A stretch of 34,171 nucleotides of DNA from Kiritimatiellia bacterium (GCA_028718125.1 JAQUMN010000042.1:1-34171); one strand, 5' to 3'; counted from the first letter of the stretch, positions 14,378 to 22,694 are shown. Made by a program: numbers and translations. The notes: generated by a model from the sequence alone, not told the origin.

Positions 14378-14420
14378 GCAACAGATTGCAACGCGGCAAT
14401 CTGTTGCAACATATTGCCGC
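14378..14420. promoter_or_regulatory. Palindromic activator site (UAS) for the sigma-54 activator
   Basis: Three half-sites of the type GCAACAGATTGC are packed here. The one at 14378-14389 is an exact inverted repeat of 14396-14407 (12 bp). The span 14393-14420 is a 28-bp palindrome with 13 of 14 base pairs matched, half-site GCGGCAAT-N-TGTTGC. The site ends next to the -24 box, centred roughly 55 bases upstream of the predicted start of transcription, closer than most enhancer sites. Confidence 0.65.
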
Positions 14421-14516
14421 GCTGTCTGATACAGATAACGAGGTAGATTTTGCTATAAGAAACAGAATCGCTATAGTGCGACTGAACGACCGACTCAGAT
14501 GCGCATTACTGCGACT

Positions 14517-15899
14517 CTATGTGGATTTCCGGCGGGAGCGACCGTCATGTTCCGGCAACGTAAGACCAAGGGCCTTCACCTTCCGGAAAAACGTACTTTT
14601 GTGAAGACCCAGTGCGCGAGCGGCGGCCAGGCGATTAAATCCAGTGCGTTCGAGGGCCATGCGGATGGCCTGCGCTTCAGCGGAGTGAGCCTGCGCGGCA
14701 ATAGTATTCCCCTCCGAGGGGGGGGAAGACTCTCGGCCCCCATGTTCCGGCGGCAAGTGAACGCGTTCGATGCTGCCAGAGCTGCAGAGCACAAAAGCGC
14801 GTTCCAAGATATTCTCCAACTCCCGCACATTTCCGGGGTAGTCGTGCGCCATCAGCAATGCCATGACATCCGGCGAGACGCCGGTAACGACCTTGCCCTG
14901 CAAGCGATTGAAACGCGCAATGAAATGATCAACAAGCAAAGGAATATCCTCCTTGCGCTTTCGCAGCGGCGGAAGTTCAACCTTGACGACGTTCAAGCGG
15001 TAGAAAAGGTCTTCGCGAAAAGCACCCTTGCGAATCTGTGCAGAGAGGTCGCGATGCGTGGCCGTCACGATACGCACGTTCGCAAGAAGCGTTTCGGTAC
15101 CGCCCAACGGCTCATATCGCTTGTCTTGTAATACCCGTAGCAAACGAACCTGCAGCGCCGGGCTGATGTCGCCGATTTCATCCAGAAACAACGTGCCACC
15201 CTCGGCCAGCGCAAAGCGTCCCGGCTTATCATTGGCCGCTCCCGTGAACGCCCCCTTCACGTAGCCAAAGAGTTCGGATTCCAGCAGCGTATCGGGCAAA
15301 GCGCCACAGTTGACGGCCACGAAGGGTTTGGTTTTCCGGGTACTGAGACTATGAATGGCACGCGCGAGAAGTTCCTTGCCGGTGCCCGTCTCGCCCTGGA
15401 TCAACACCGTGGCGTCGCTGGCCGCAACCTGTGGCAGAATGTCGAATATATGCCGCATGACGGCGCATCGGCTCACAATATCGCCCATTTGGAATCGCTC
15501 TTCCAATTCCTTGCGTAATTCTTCCACCAAGCTGAGGTCGCGAAACGTTTCCGCGCCGCCCACAACTCGGCCTTTTTTGTCCTTCAGGATCGCGGTGGAG
15601 ACGCTGATTGGGATACGGCGGCCCTCGGCATCTACAATGAATGTCGAGCGATTAATAATCGGCTTGCCGGTCTTAACGGTATGCCGAAGCGCGCAATCCG
15701 CCTCGCACATACTGGCGCGAAACACCTCCGAGCAGGGTTTGCCGATGGCCTCCCGCCGCCGGATACCGGTGATAGTCTCAGCAGCGCGGTTGAACGACAT
15801 GATGCGCCAGTTCGAATCCACCGTAAACACGCCGTCCGATATGCTTTCCAAAATGGCGGCCGTCTCGGCGCCCAAACATTGATCTGTAGTCTTCTTCAC
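14517..15899 (-). CDS. PAS-domain sigma-54-dependent transcriptional activator
   Basis: A 460-aa enhancer-binding protein. Residues about 12-125 are a PAS sensor with a cysteine group (C56, C65, C69, plus C8). Residues about 140-370 are the AAA+ domain: GETGTGKE Walker A (169-176), GAFTGA loop for sigma-54 contact (216-221) and GGTLFLDE Walker B (234-241). The C-terminus has a Fis-type HTH (FNRLAAARALGLHKSTFFRKV). There is no receiver domain, so it senses directly rather than by phosphorylation. The start is GTG 15899. Its neighbour is the ORP-like operon with a sigma-54 promoter, as in Desulfovibrio where a cognate activator controls orp genes. Confidence 0.9.
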   Translation of the reverse strand: MKKTTDQCLGAETAAILESISDGVFTVDSNWRIMSFNRAAETITGIRRREAIGKPCSEVFRASMCEADCALRHTVKTGKPIINRSTFIVDAEGRRIPISVSTAILKDKKGRVVGGAETFRDLSLVEELRKELEERFQMGDIVSRCAVMRHIFDILPQVAASDATVLIQGETGTGKELLARAIHSLSTRKTKPFVAVNCGALPDTLLESELFGYVKGAFTGAANDKPGRFALAEGGTLFLDEIGDISPALQVRLLRVLQDKRYEPLGGTETLLANVRIVTATHRDLSAQIRKGAFREDLFYRLNVVKVELPPLRKRKEDIPLLVDHFIARFNRLQGKVVTGVSPDVMALLMAHDYPGNVRELENILERAFVLCSSGSIERVHLPPEHGGRESSPPSEGNTIAAQAHSAEAQAIRMALERTGFNRLAAARALGLHKSTFFRKVKALGLTLPEHDGRSRRKST

Positions 15900-15941
15900 G
15901 GCAATTCGGTTCCCAAGTCATCACTTTCACACGTGGCACAC

Positions 15942-15971
15942 ATCATAACATGACTTTGTTTATCATTACAA
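15942..15971 (-). promoter_or_regulatory. Sigma-70-type promoter for the sigma-54 activator gene
   Basis: On the minus strand there is TTGTAA (15971-15966), an 18-base spacer and TATGAT (15947-15942; five of six to consensus). It lies in the 98-base gap between biotin synthase and the activator and would give a leader of about 36 bases. Confidence 0.45.
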
Positions 15972-15997
15972 GATGCCACCCGATGGTGACGCCACGA

Positions 15998-17005
15998 TTA
16001 GGCCTCGATACAGCCCAGTTCAAATCCCAGCCCTCTGATCATCTCTAAATCCCTGGAATAGCCTTGGCCAGGGGTAGTTAAATAGCCCTCGGTAAAAATG
16101 GAATTGGCGGCAAACAAGGCCAGGGGCTGGAGCGGTCCCAGGCAGATTTCACGCCCACCCGCGGCGCGGATGTCCGTTCGTGGATTGACCAGCCGGAACA
16201 TGGCCAGGGCACGCAACGCCTCCAAGGCGGTCAAGGGTGGCGTATGTTCCAGAGATGTGCCGGGGCGCGGATTAAAAAAATTGACAGGGATGGAATCAAC
16301 GCCCAATTCCCGCAGGGCCAAGGCGAGATCCACCCGATCTTCAAGTGTTTCCCCCATGCCGATGATACCCCCACAGCAAATTTCCAGTCCGGCGTCCTTA
16401 GCCTTCCGAACGGTGGCCATGCGGTCATCGTAAGAATGGGTGTTGCAGACATGCGGGAAATAACGGCGCGCAGTTTCCAAATTGTGGTTGTAACGGTTCA
16501 CTCCCGCCTCCGCCAGACGGCGCAACTGTTCATCCGTTGCCAGTCCCAAGGAAACACAAATGCTCAGTTTGAGTTCTTCGGCGCGTATCCGGTGCGCGGC
16601 CTCACACATCGTTTCAACCGCATCCTCAGTGGGAGCGCGGCCGCTGGTAACGACACAATACTTCACTGCGCCCATTCCTGCAGCTTGACGCGCACCGGCG
16701 ACCAATTCTTCCACACTGCGCAATGGATAACGATCAATATTCGCATGGGAGGCGGACGACTGACTGCAGAAACCGCAGTTTTCAGAGCAAGCGCCACTGC
16801 GGGCGTTTTGGATGACGTGGAGGTTCACGCGCCGTCCGAATGCTTCCCGACGCAGGCGGTACGCCGCGGCTATAATTTCCAAAAGATCACCTTCATCTGC
16901 CCGCAGAACCGCCAGCGCGTCTTCCCGCGTGAGTCCAGTCTTCGTCAGGGCCTTGTCGGCCAATGCCGGCCAGTTTCGTCTTCCCGTCTCAGCATTATCC
17001 TGCAT
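15998..17005 (-). CDS. bioB: Biotin synthase
   Basis: A 335-aa radical SAM enzyme that inserts sulfur into dethiobiotin. The SAM cluster motif is CSENCGFC (C73, C77, C80) followed by QSS. Downstream are the family stretches CVSLGLATDEQLRRLAEAG, RYNHNLET, GLEICCGGIIGMGET and VNFFNPRPGTSLE, and RAAGGRE near the C-terminus. Length is normal. The start ATG 17005 follows GAGGTGAGATTGT. No other bio genes are present. It sits 39 bases after the DUF134 gene and may be a passenger that needs the Fe-S supply encoded downstream. Confidence 0.88.
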   Translation of the reverse strand: MQDNAETGRRNWPALADKALTKTGLTREDALAVLRADEGDLLEIIAAAYRLRREAFGRRVNLHVIQNARSGACSENCGFCSQSSASHANIDRYPLRSVEELVAGARQAAGMGAVKYCVVTSGRAPTEDAVETMCEAAHRIRAEELKLSICVSLGLATDEQLRRLAEAGVNRYNHNLETARRYFPHVCNTHSYDDRMATVRKAKDAGLEICCGGIIGMGETLEDRVDLALALRELGVDSIPVNFFNPRPGTSLEHTPPLTALEALRALAMFRLVNPRTDIRAAGGREICLGPLQPLALFAANSIFTEGYLTTPGQGYSRDLEMIRGLGFELGCIEA

Positions 17006-17044
17006 ACAATCTCACCTCTTTGGAAATTAAAATACGTGCCGATG

Positions 17045-17425
17045 TCACTTCGTCCGACCTGATCGATTCTGACCATGACACCGCCTTGGCCCGCCGCCCA
17101 ATCCTGGCCAGGAACTTGTCCACTGTTGTGAATTGCCCGGCACGACTGGGCCACCTTCGACCCGCAAAGCCTTGCCATGAACCAAAACGTCTGCCACTTT
17201 CCGCCGCGCCGTCTCCACAATCCGCGCGAAGGTCGGACGGGAAATTTTCATATGCTCCGCAGCCTCTTCCTGGTAGAGGCCGTTTAAGTCCGCGAGCCGC
17301 AGAGATTCGAGTTCATCCAGGGTGAGAACCACTTCCTTTAACATGTGGACCGGGATTCCGGCCGGTTTGAAGTAAACGGCACACGGGCTGATATCAATGT
17401 GTCTGAGGCAACAGGGTCGCGGCAT
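17045..17425 (-). CDS. DUF134 family HTH protein
   Basis: A 126-aa DUF134 protein. It begins MPRP with CC and PCAVYFKPAGIP, followed by a sigma-factor-like helix-turn-helix: TLDELESLRLADLNGLYQEEAAEHMKISRPTFARI, then ARRKVADVLVHGKALRVEGG. These proteins bind DNA and co-occur with NifX/DUF5320/ATPase genes in anaerobes, so it is a plausible regulator of the operon. A strong GGAGG precedes ATG 17425. A consensus-like promoter lies just upstream (17452-17480). Confidence 0.85.
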   Translation of the reverse strand: MPRPCCLRHIDISPCAVYFKPAGIPVHMLKEVVLTLDELESLRLADLNGLYQEEAAEHMKISRPTFARIVETARRKVADVLVHGKALRVEGGPVVPGNSQQWTSSWPGLGGGPRRCHGQNRSGRTK

Positions 17426-17451
17426 GGATCCTCCTGAAATTCATGACGCGC

Positions 17452-17480
17452 ATTATGGACATACGTTCACAACATATCAA
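17452..17480 (-). promoter_or_regulatory. Sigma-70-type promoter for the DUF134-bioB transcript
   Basis: On the minus strand there is TTGATA (17480-17475), a 17-base spacer and CATAAT (17457-17452). Both boxes are close to consensus, and the start of transcription would fall about 20 bases before the DUF134 ATG. The surrounding 17426-17574 shows no gene. Confidence 0.6.
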
Positions 17481-17574
17481 CAAAAATGTTCATCTATTTT
17501 TGGGAGAGCTGTTAAAATCTTCTTCGGCTATCTGCCAGCGCGAAAACCGCCTACTACTAACACTAACCCGCACC

Positions 17575-17853
17575 CTATCCCCCGGCCGGAGGCGCGCCGC
17601 CGGGGTCCAGGATGCCGGTGGCCCAGCAGGCCATCTTGCGGGCTTCCAGCGGATCGAAAGTCCCGGCGCCGGACAGTACCAGGTCGGAGATTCCCATATT
17701 GGCCATGGCCCGGCAGACGGAGCCGATGTTGCCGCCGTAGATCGGGCGGCAGAGCACAATGCGCAAGCGCTCCAGCGGATTACCTTGCGCTTGACTGTCT
17801 GGTGCTTGACTGTCTGGTTTCAGGGCAAGATAGTATATGGCATGGACGTTCAA
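17575..17853 (-). pseudogene. 5' fragment of a TrmH/TrmJ-type RNA methyltransferase
   Basis: A 92-codon frame that carries the N-terminal part of a SpoU/TrmJ-like rRNA or tRNA methyltransferase: LRIVLCRPIYGGNIGSVCRAMANMGISDLVL, then FDPLEARKMACWATGIL. Homology ends there and the frame runs into GGAPPAGG and a stop, so two thirds of the protein, including the SAM-binding knot, are missing. There is no ATG start (TTG at 17853 is the first), and a tandem 13-base repeat (17790-17802, 17805-17817) encodes PDSQAPDSQA. It is almost certainly non-functional. Confidence 0.7.
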
Positions 17854-18105
17854 ACCCTAAAAAAAAACAAGGCGCCGCAATGGTTTATAATCAAGGCCGT
17901 GGCTGTGCCGATCCTCCTCGGAACCGCGCTGCTGATGCTCCCGCCGGCCAGCCGGTCAGGGCAATGGACGGATCCCCTCCCGGCGCTGTTCATGGCTACC
18001 AGCGCCATGTGTGTTACCGGGCATACGTTCGTCGATATCCACAGCCATTTTTCTTTGTTTGGCCAACTGGTCTTGCTGTGCTTGATTCAGTTGGGCGTGA
18101 CGTGA
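17842..18105 (+). pseudogene. 5' fragment of a Trk/Ktr-type potassium transporter membrane subunit
   Basis: An 87-aa product with the first two membrane-hairpin elements of the TrkH/KtrB family: VAVPILLGTALLMLPPAS, LPALFMATSAMCVTGHTFVD (the pore selectivity-type turn) and LFGQLVLLCLIQLG. Full proteins are over 400 aa, so about 80% is lost. The frame ends just before a truncated integrase, so insertion or deletion by that element is the likely cause. TTGACT-17-GATAGT (17806-17834) could be the old promoter. It is divergent from the methyltransferase fragment. Confidence 0.7.
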
Positions 18106-18148
18106 CTTCGCTTTTCTGAGCCAGGGGATATGTTAGTCTGGGTGGCAA

Positions 18149-18730
18149 ATGAAACATTTGCGTCTGCCGGTCTATCAGTACACCGTGCGCGAAGTTGTCA
18201 GCGGCTTAACTTTCACCGGTTACGCCGATGACCTGTCAAAAACCTTTTCCGTACTCATGGCCAAACAAGTTTGCCTTCACTTGGCTCAATCCGGCGTTAA
18301 TCTCAAATCGGTAGAATGGCAAACTGATAATGGCCCTGAATTCAAAGAAAGCAGTCAAGAACGTGGGGTGCCATCCCTTGTCCGCTCCTTAGGTTCCGAC
18401 CACCACTACATCCCTCCCAAAGCTTACACCTGGCAAAGTGATGTTGAAACGGTCCATGCCCTCCAGGAAACAGAATTCTTTGATCGTGAGACCTATCTCT
18501 CCCCTGCGGACTTCTGGAATAAACTCACCACCTATTGGCTGTACTTCAACATCGCACGCCTCAATCGAAACAAACAGTGGATGAGTCCTCTCCATATTAT
18601 TCAAAAGCGATCTGCTGATATCAGCCCTCAAATCGTTTCGTGGCAACCTCTTGACCTTGGTCGCCTCCTCAATCATTATGTGCCTCATCCCAGACCCCAG
18701 AGGGGTCACGATCTACCCGTCCATCCCTAA
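18149..18730 (+). pseudogene. 5'-truncated DDE integrase / IS transposase
   Basis: 193 codons of an rve-fold integrase core of an IS3/IS481-like transposase. The second catalytic Asp is in EWQTDNGPEF and the Glu in SDVETVHALQETEFF. The first catalytic Asp and the N-terminal HTH are absent, and in-frame homology starts only a few codons before ATG 18149. Codon use and lower GC differ from the surrounding genes. It is an inactive remnant that abuts the broken potassium-transporter gene. No terminal inverted repeats could be recognised. Confidence 0.7.
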
Positions 18731-18740
18731 AATCGTTTTT

Positions 18741-18998
18741 TTAACATATTTGATTGATCTTGGCGGCAATCCGACTTGCGTAGTTGACCAGGAAGGCCCG
18801 GTCAATGCGGCCTTGATCGCCCTTGACCGTATTGCGGCCGGACCAGGAGGCGTCGCTTTCAAACGGGAGCCGGGAAAGCCGCGCCGCGATATACGGCCGG
18901 CCCCCGGCGACGGCTTGCAGGTTCAAGCCGATCTGCGCCGCGCGGGCGGCATGGATGATGTGCGAACGCGATAGGCGCGGGTCTGTATTGTCTGACAT
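18741..18998 (-). CDS. Hypothetical 85-aa protein
   Basis: An 85-aa basic, largely helical protein (DPRLSRSHIIHAARAAQIGLNLQ... GRPYIAARLSRLPFESD), ending RAFLVNYASRIAAKINQIC. A strong GGGAGG leader is placed just before ATG 18998, which argues it is or was translated. No domain is recognised. It lies between a dead transposase and the P-type ATPase on the opposite strand, in a region of gene decay, so it may itself be a remnant. Confidence 0.5.
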   Translation of the reverse strand: MSDNTDPRLSRSHIIHAARAAQIGLNLQAVAGGRPYIAARLSRLPFESDASWSGRNTVKGDQGRIDRAFLVNYASRIAAKINQIC

Positions 18999-19172
18999 TC
19001 TGGCCTCCCATCTATGGCCGGAATGTCAATTATGGGAATCTTAGTTGTTTTATGATTGACGCTGGAAAAGCGGCGCTTATCATTTTATGAAAGAAATCAG
19101 ACTTTCGTTCTTAAGTAAGGCTCGCTCCGTCCGGAATCACGGCATAGATATAAGCAGACGGATGGGAATCGA

Positions 19173-21902
19173 ATGACTATTCCACTTACCGGCAAAGTGT
19201 GGCACCAGTTGCAGATCAAAGAAGTCGTCCAGTATCTCGGTGTGGACTTGGCCACCGGGCTGTCGGCGGCTGAAGTTCACCGCCGCCAGAAAGAGTTTGG
19301 GATGAACCGTGTCACCGCGCGCCGTGCCAAGCCGGCGTGGATGAAGTTTCTCCAGCAGTTTAACCAACCGCTCGTTTACATCCTGCTGCTGGCGGCCGCC
19401 GTGACGGCATTCCTGCGCGAGTGGGTGGATTCATCGGTCATCTTCGGTGTTATAATTGTCAATGCCATCATCGGTTTCCTCCAGGAATCCAAGGCCGAAA
19501 AGGCCATCGATGCGCTCGCTAAAATGGTCGCTACCGAAACCACGGTGCGTCGCGCAGGTCGCAAACAGCGCATTCACTCCGAGCAACTCGTACCGGGCGA
19601 CGTGGTTTTGCTGCATTCCGGCGACCGCGTGCCTGCCGATCTGCGGCTCTTCCACCTTCGCAATCTGCATGTGGATGAATCCGCCCTCACCGGCGAGTCG
19701 CTACCCGTAGCGAAGCATCTCGACCCGCTCGCGCTGGACACGATCCTGGCCGAGCGGAAGAATCTCGCCTACGCCGGCACGCTTGTCACCGGCGGCCAGG
19801 CCGAAGGTGTGGTGTGGAGCATCGGCGATCAGACCGAGACCGGCCGCATTTCTCACCTCATCTCCAGCGTGGTTGAACTTTCCACGCCGCTGACGAAAAA
19901 GATCGCGCATTTTAGCAAGCTGGTTCTCTGGGTTATTCTCGCGCTGGCGGCGGCCACATTCGCTGTGGGCATCGCCCGCGGCGAGAATCCGGCGGAAATG
20001 TTCATGGCGGCGGTGGCCCTGGCCGTGGGCGCGATCCCCGAGGGCCTGCCCGCCGCCGTCACCATCGTGCTGGCCATCGGCGTGTCCCGGATGGCGAAGC
20101 GGCGCGCCATCATTCGCAAGCTGCCCGCAGTCGAGACACTTGGCAGCACTACCGTGATTTGCTCGGACAAGACCGGCACGCTCACCGAGAACCAGATGAC
20201 TGTTCAGGAAATCTATGCGGGCGGAAAAAGCTATCTCGTCACCGGCGTGGGTTATGAATCCAAGGGCGATCTGCGTTTAGATGGGGTGATCGTAAAGGTA
20301 ACGGAACATCCCGCGCTTGCCGAATGCATCCGCGCCGGCGTGTTGTGCAATGACTCCCAGCTTTTGCGCGAAGACGGCCGGCTCAAGGTACAGGGCGATC
20401 CCACCGAAGCCGCGCTGCTTGTCGCCGCCGAAAAGGGCGGGCTGATGCACGCCGATACTCATCGTGCGGCGCCGCGTGTGGACGTGATTCCGTTTGAGTC
20501 TGAGCACATGTTCCACGCCACGCTGCACGAGGCGCACAAAGGCCGCGTCATCTTCAAAGTCGGCGCGCTCGAACGCCTGCTCGAAGGGTGCGTCGATTCG
20601 CTTGACGAGCGCGGCGCGACGGTCGCACTCGACAAGGACGCCGTTCATCACGCCGCCGAAGCGATGGCCAAGCGCGGATTGCGCGTGTTGGCCCTTGCTC
20701 GCCGTCACGTTGATGCGCAGCATGCCAAATTGGAACACGCCGACGTCGCCGGTGGCCTTACCTTTCTCGGACTGCAAGGAATGATGGATCCGCCGCGACC
20801 CGAAGTAATTGCGTCCGTGCACGAGTGCCAACGCGCCGGTATCGCCGTGAAGATGATTACCGGTGACCATCTTATTACTGCCCGCGCCATTGCCGGACAG
20901 ATTGGACTGAAGGGCCGCGAGGAACTTGGACAACTGGTGGCTCTCTCCGGCCGTGAATTAGAAGGGGTTTCCGACTCAGACCTGCCTGAAGTTGCCGAAC
21001 GCACTGCCGTCTTCGCCCGCGTCGCCCCCGAACATAAACTCCGTCTCGTCAAGGCGCTCCAGGCCCGCGGCCATGTCGTGGCCATGACGGGCGACGGTGT
21101 GAACGACGCCCCCGCTCTCAAGCAGGCGGACATTGGCGTGGCCATGGGCATCACCGGCACGGACGTGGCGAAAGGCGCAGCGGCGATGATTCTCACCGAC
21201 GATAACTTTGCGTCCATCGAGGCCGCCGTGGAGGAAGGCCGCGGGGTGTTCGATAACCTGACCAAGTTCATCGCATGGACGATGCCGACCAACATGGGCG
21301 AGGCACTGGTGGTGTTAGTTGCGATTATGTTTGGCACGGTGTTGCCAGTGCTGCCGGTGCAACTCCTGTGGGTCAACATGATGACGGCTGTCCTGCTTGG
21401 CCTGATGCTCGTGTTTGAGCCGAAGGAAAACAGCCTTATGGCTCGTCCTCCGCGCGACCCCAAGCGGCCACTGCTAACCCTGCCGTTAATGATCCGCATA
21501 GGAATGGTCTCGCTTATCATGCTGCTCGGGGCGTTCTGGTTGTTCTTTTGGGAATTGCGGGTCGAGGAGGCGACCGAAGCCGCCGCGCGCACCGCCGTCA
21601 TCAACGTCATCGTGCTCGTCGAAATCGCCTTCCTCTTCAATTGTCGTTCCCTCAACAACTCCGTCTTCGTCATCGGATGGTTCACGAATTGGTGGGCCAT
21701 CACCGGCTCGCTGGCGATGACGGGTGCGCAACTGCTCTTCACCTACGCGCCGGTGATGAATAAACTTTTCCACACCGCCCCCATCGGCGCCGATTCCTGG
21801 CTGCGCATTGGCGCCGTTGCTTGCGTGGCTTTTGTCGCGGTGGAAATTGAGAAGTGGATACGCTACGGCAGACGCCGAGGCGAGCATGTGGTGCCGGAGT
21901 AG
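19173..21902 (+). CDS. P2-type cation-transporting ATPase
   Basis: A 909-aa P-type ATPase of the inner membrane. An N-terminal cation-ATPase domain is followed by two helices, then the actuator motif TGES (173-176), PEGLP in M4 (289-293), the phosphorylated D332 of DKTGTLT, MITGDH, TGDGVNDAP (639-647) and six C-terminal helices. PEGLP places it with Ca2+/Na+-type P2 pumps. In M6, however, the sequence is LLWVNMMTAVLLG, lacking the Asp of the usual N-x-x-T-D Ca-site motif, so the ion is uncertain. GGGA lies eight bases before ATG 19173. It is a single-gene transcript, flanked by decayed DNA on the left. Confidence 0.92.
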   Translation: MTIPLTGKVWHQLQIKEVVQYLGVDLATGLSAAEVHRRQKEFGMNRVTARRAKPAWMKFLQQFNQPLVYILLLAAAVTAFLREWVDSSVIFGVIIVNAIIGFLQESKAEKAIDALAKMVATETTVRRAGRKQRIHSEQLVPGDVVLLHSGDRVPADLRLFHLRNLHVDESALTGESLPVAKHLDPLALDTILAERKNLAYAGTLVTGGQAEGVVWSIGDQTETGRISHLISSVVELSTPLTKKIAHFSKLVLWVILALAAATFAVGIARGENPAEMFMAAVALAVGAIPEGLPAAVTIVLAIGVSRMAKRRAIIRKLPAVETLGSTTVICSDKTGTLTENQMTVQEIYAGGKSYLVTGVGYESKGDLRLDGVIVKVTEHPALAECIRAGVLCNDSQLLREDGRLKVQGDPTEAALLVAAEKGGLMHADTHRAAPRVDVIPFESEHMFHATLHEAHKGRVIFKVGALERLLEGCVDSLDERGATVALDKDAVHHAAEAMAKRGLRVLALARRHVDAQHAKLEHADVAGGLTFLGLQGMMDPPRPEVIASVHECQRAGIAVKMITGDHLITARAIAGQIGLKGREELGQLVALSGRELEGVSDSDLPEVAERTAVFARVAPEHKLRLVKALQARGHVVAMTGDGVNDAPALKQADIGVAMGITGTDVAKGAAAMILTDDNFASIEAAVEEGRGVFDNLTKFIAWTMPTNMGEALVVLVAIMFGTVLPVLPVQLLWVNMMTAVLLGLMLVFEPKENSLMARPPRDPKRPLLTLPLMIRIGMVSLIMLLGAFWLFFWELRVEEATEAAARTAVINVIVLVEIAFLFNCRSLNNSVFVIGWFTNWWAITGSLAMTGAQLLFTYAPVMNKLFHTAPIGADSWLRIGAVACVAFVAVEIEKWIRYGRRRGEHVVPE

Positions 21903-22281
21903 CTATGTCATCGGACACTGCGGATTCAGTCGCCGGCGCTCTGCGTATGGATACCGCAATATCGGCATGCCTGTAACGATGGCCTGTCTTTTGTCAGGAG
22001 GCGCTTTACAGCGCGCCTGATCCGCTACGTTCCGCCAACCGCATACTCATCTCATTAAATCGGTAAATGCCCGGGAATCGCCAGGCCGCCGCCGCGGCCG
22101 TGGTCGAGTTTCATGACCATGTAGCGGATCGGAACGAATAGCGAAGCATTCAGTGTGTCGCGAGCTTACAACGGTGGCCGTGGTGGGACAAGCGCAAATA
22201 GAGCGGCGTAATGGATGGATGGATGGATGGATGGCGGGGAGCATTCACCAATAACCAGATTATCAACCGACAAACGTATTC
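21903..22281. other. Intergenic stretch without a clear gene
   Basis: No convincing gene was found in these 379 bases. A weak hairpin (AGGCGC at 21999-22004 with GCGCCT at 22013-22018) follows the ATPase but has no T run. On the minus strand a short open frame (about 22060-22170) ends FVPIRYMVMKLDHGRGGG..., which could be the tail of a lost gene. A tetranucleotide run (ATGG x6) lies at 22211-22234. The left border of the integrative element must be near here. Confidence 0.5.
22211..22234 (+). repeat. (ATGG)6 simple tandem repeat
   Basis: Six perfect ATGG units in non-coding DNA between the P-type ATPase and the first gene of the integrative element. Such a tract is prone to slippage, but no reading frame that it would switch was found. 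Confidence 0.9.
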
Positions 22282-22527
22282 CTACTGGTATGGGCGATAT
22301 TCATAAAGCGGACAGGATGGAACTGTGCAGGTTCGGATTTCCTGCTCGTTAAAATCCAGACAATCATAGCAGAAAGCCTTGATCGCATTCCGCGGAGCGG
22401 CTCGGCCGGTATAAACACGCTTAAATAATTTTATCCTGCTTTTGGATATAGATGCCAAGCGTTCGGAGCGTTTGCGGTTGATGAACTCGCTTGAGATATT
22501 AACTGACGGTTTATTTGTAGCATTCAT
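22282..22527 (-). CDS. Small cysteine-rich element protein
   Basis: An 81-aa protein with a basic N-terminal half and a C-terminal cysteine module CYDC...CTVPSCPLYEYRPY (four to five Cys). This CxxC-CxxxxCPLYxYRPY tail is familiar from small phage and integrative-element proteins and probably binds zinc. The ATG at 22527 overlaps the stop of the preceding small gene (ATGA), so the pair is translated together. It is the last gene of the element's replication operon. Exact role unknown. Confidence 0.65.
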   Translation of the reverse strand: MNATNKPSVNISSEFINRKRSERLASISKSRIKLFKRVYTGRAAPRNAIKAFCYDCLDFNEQEIRTCTVPSCPLYEYRPYQ

Positions 22528-22694
22528 ATTTGTTGGCCCTTTTTGTTAAATCCGTCGCTTGCCATTATGAACGGCCCCGGCGGATTTCTGGCGGCAATCC
22601 AGCCTTCGCGTTCGGCCTGAAGCTCACAAACTCTCCACGGCCAGCCCCGATCCGCCCGAAAATACACGGTGCGGTGGCATTGGTTCATCTCCAT
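22524..22694 (-). CDS. Hypothetical small element protein
   Basis: A 56-aa protein (from ATG 22694) with a compact, Trp-rich middle: YFRADRGWPWRVCELQAEREGW. Alternative starts are ATG 22688 and TTG 22724; none has a convincing ribosome-binding site. The stop overlaps the start of the next gene as ATGA, which supports translation. It lies about 115 bases after the primase. No family recognised. Confidence 0.5.
   Translation of the reverse strand: MEMNQCHRTVYFRADRGWPWRVCELQAEREGWIAARNPPGPFIMASDGFNKKGQQI

Noticed and set aside
20705..21742. 345-codon open frame on the minus strand inside the P-type ATPase
   Set aside because: It is antisense to well-conserved ATPase motifs, its product is Ser/Thr/Arg-rich low-complexity, and no ribosome-binding site precedes it. 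It is a GC-driven shadow frame.
22047..22244. 65-codon minus-strand frame over the ATGG repeat
   Set aside because: Its start is made by the simple repeat and the product (HPSIHP...) is low-complexity. No ribosome-binding site.
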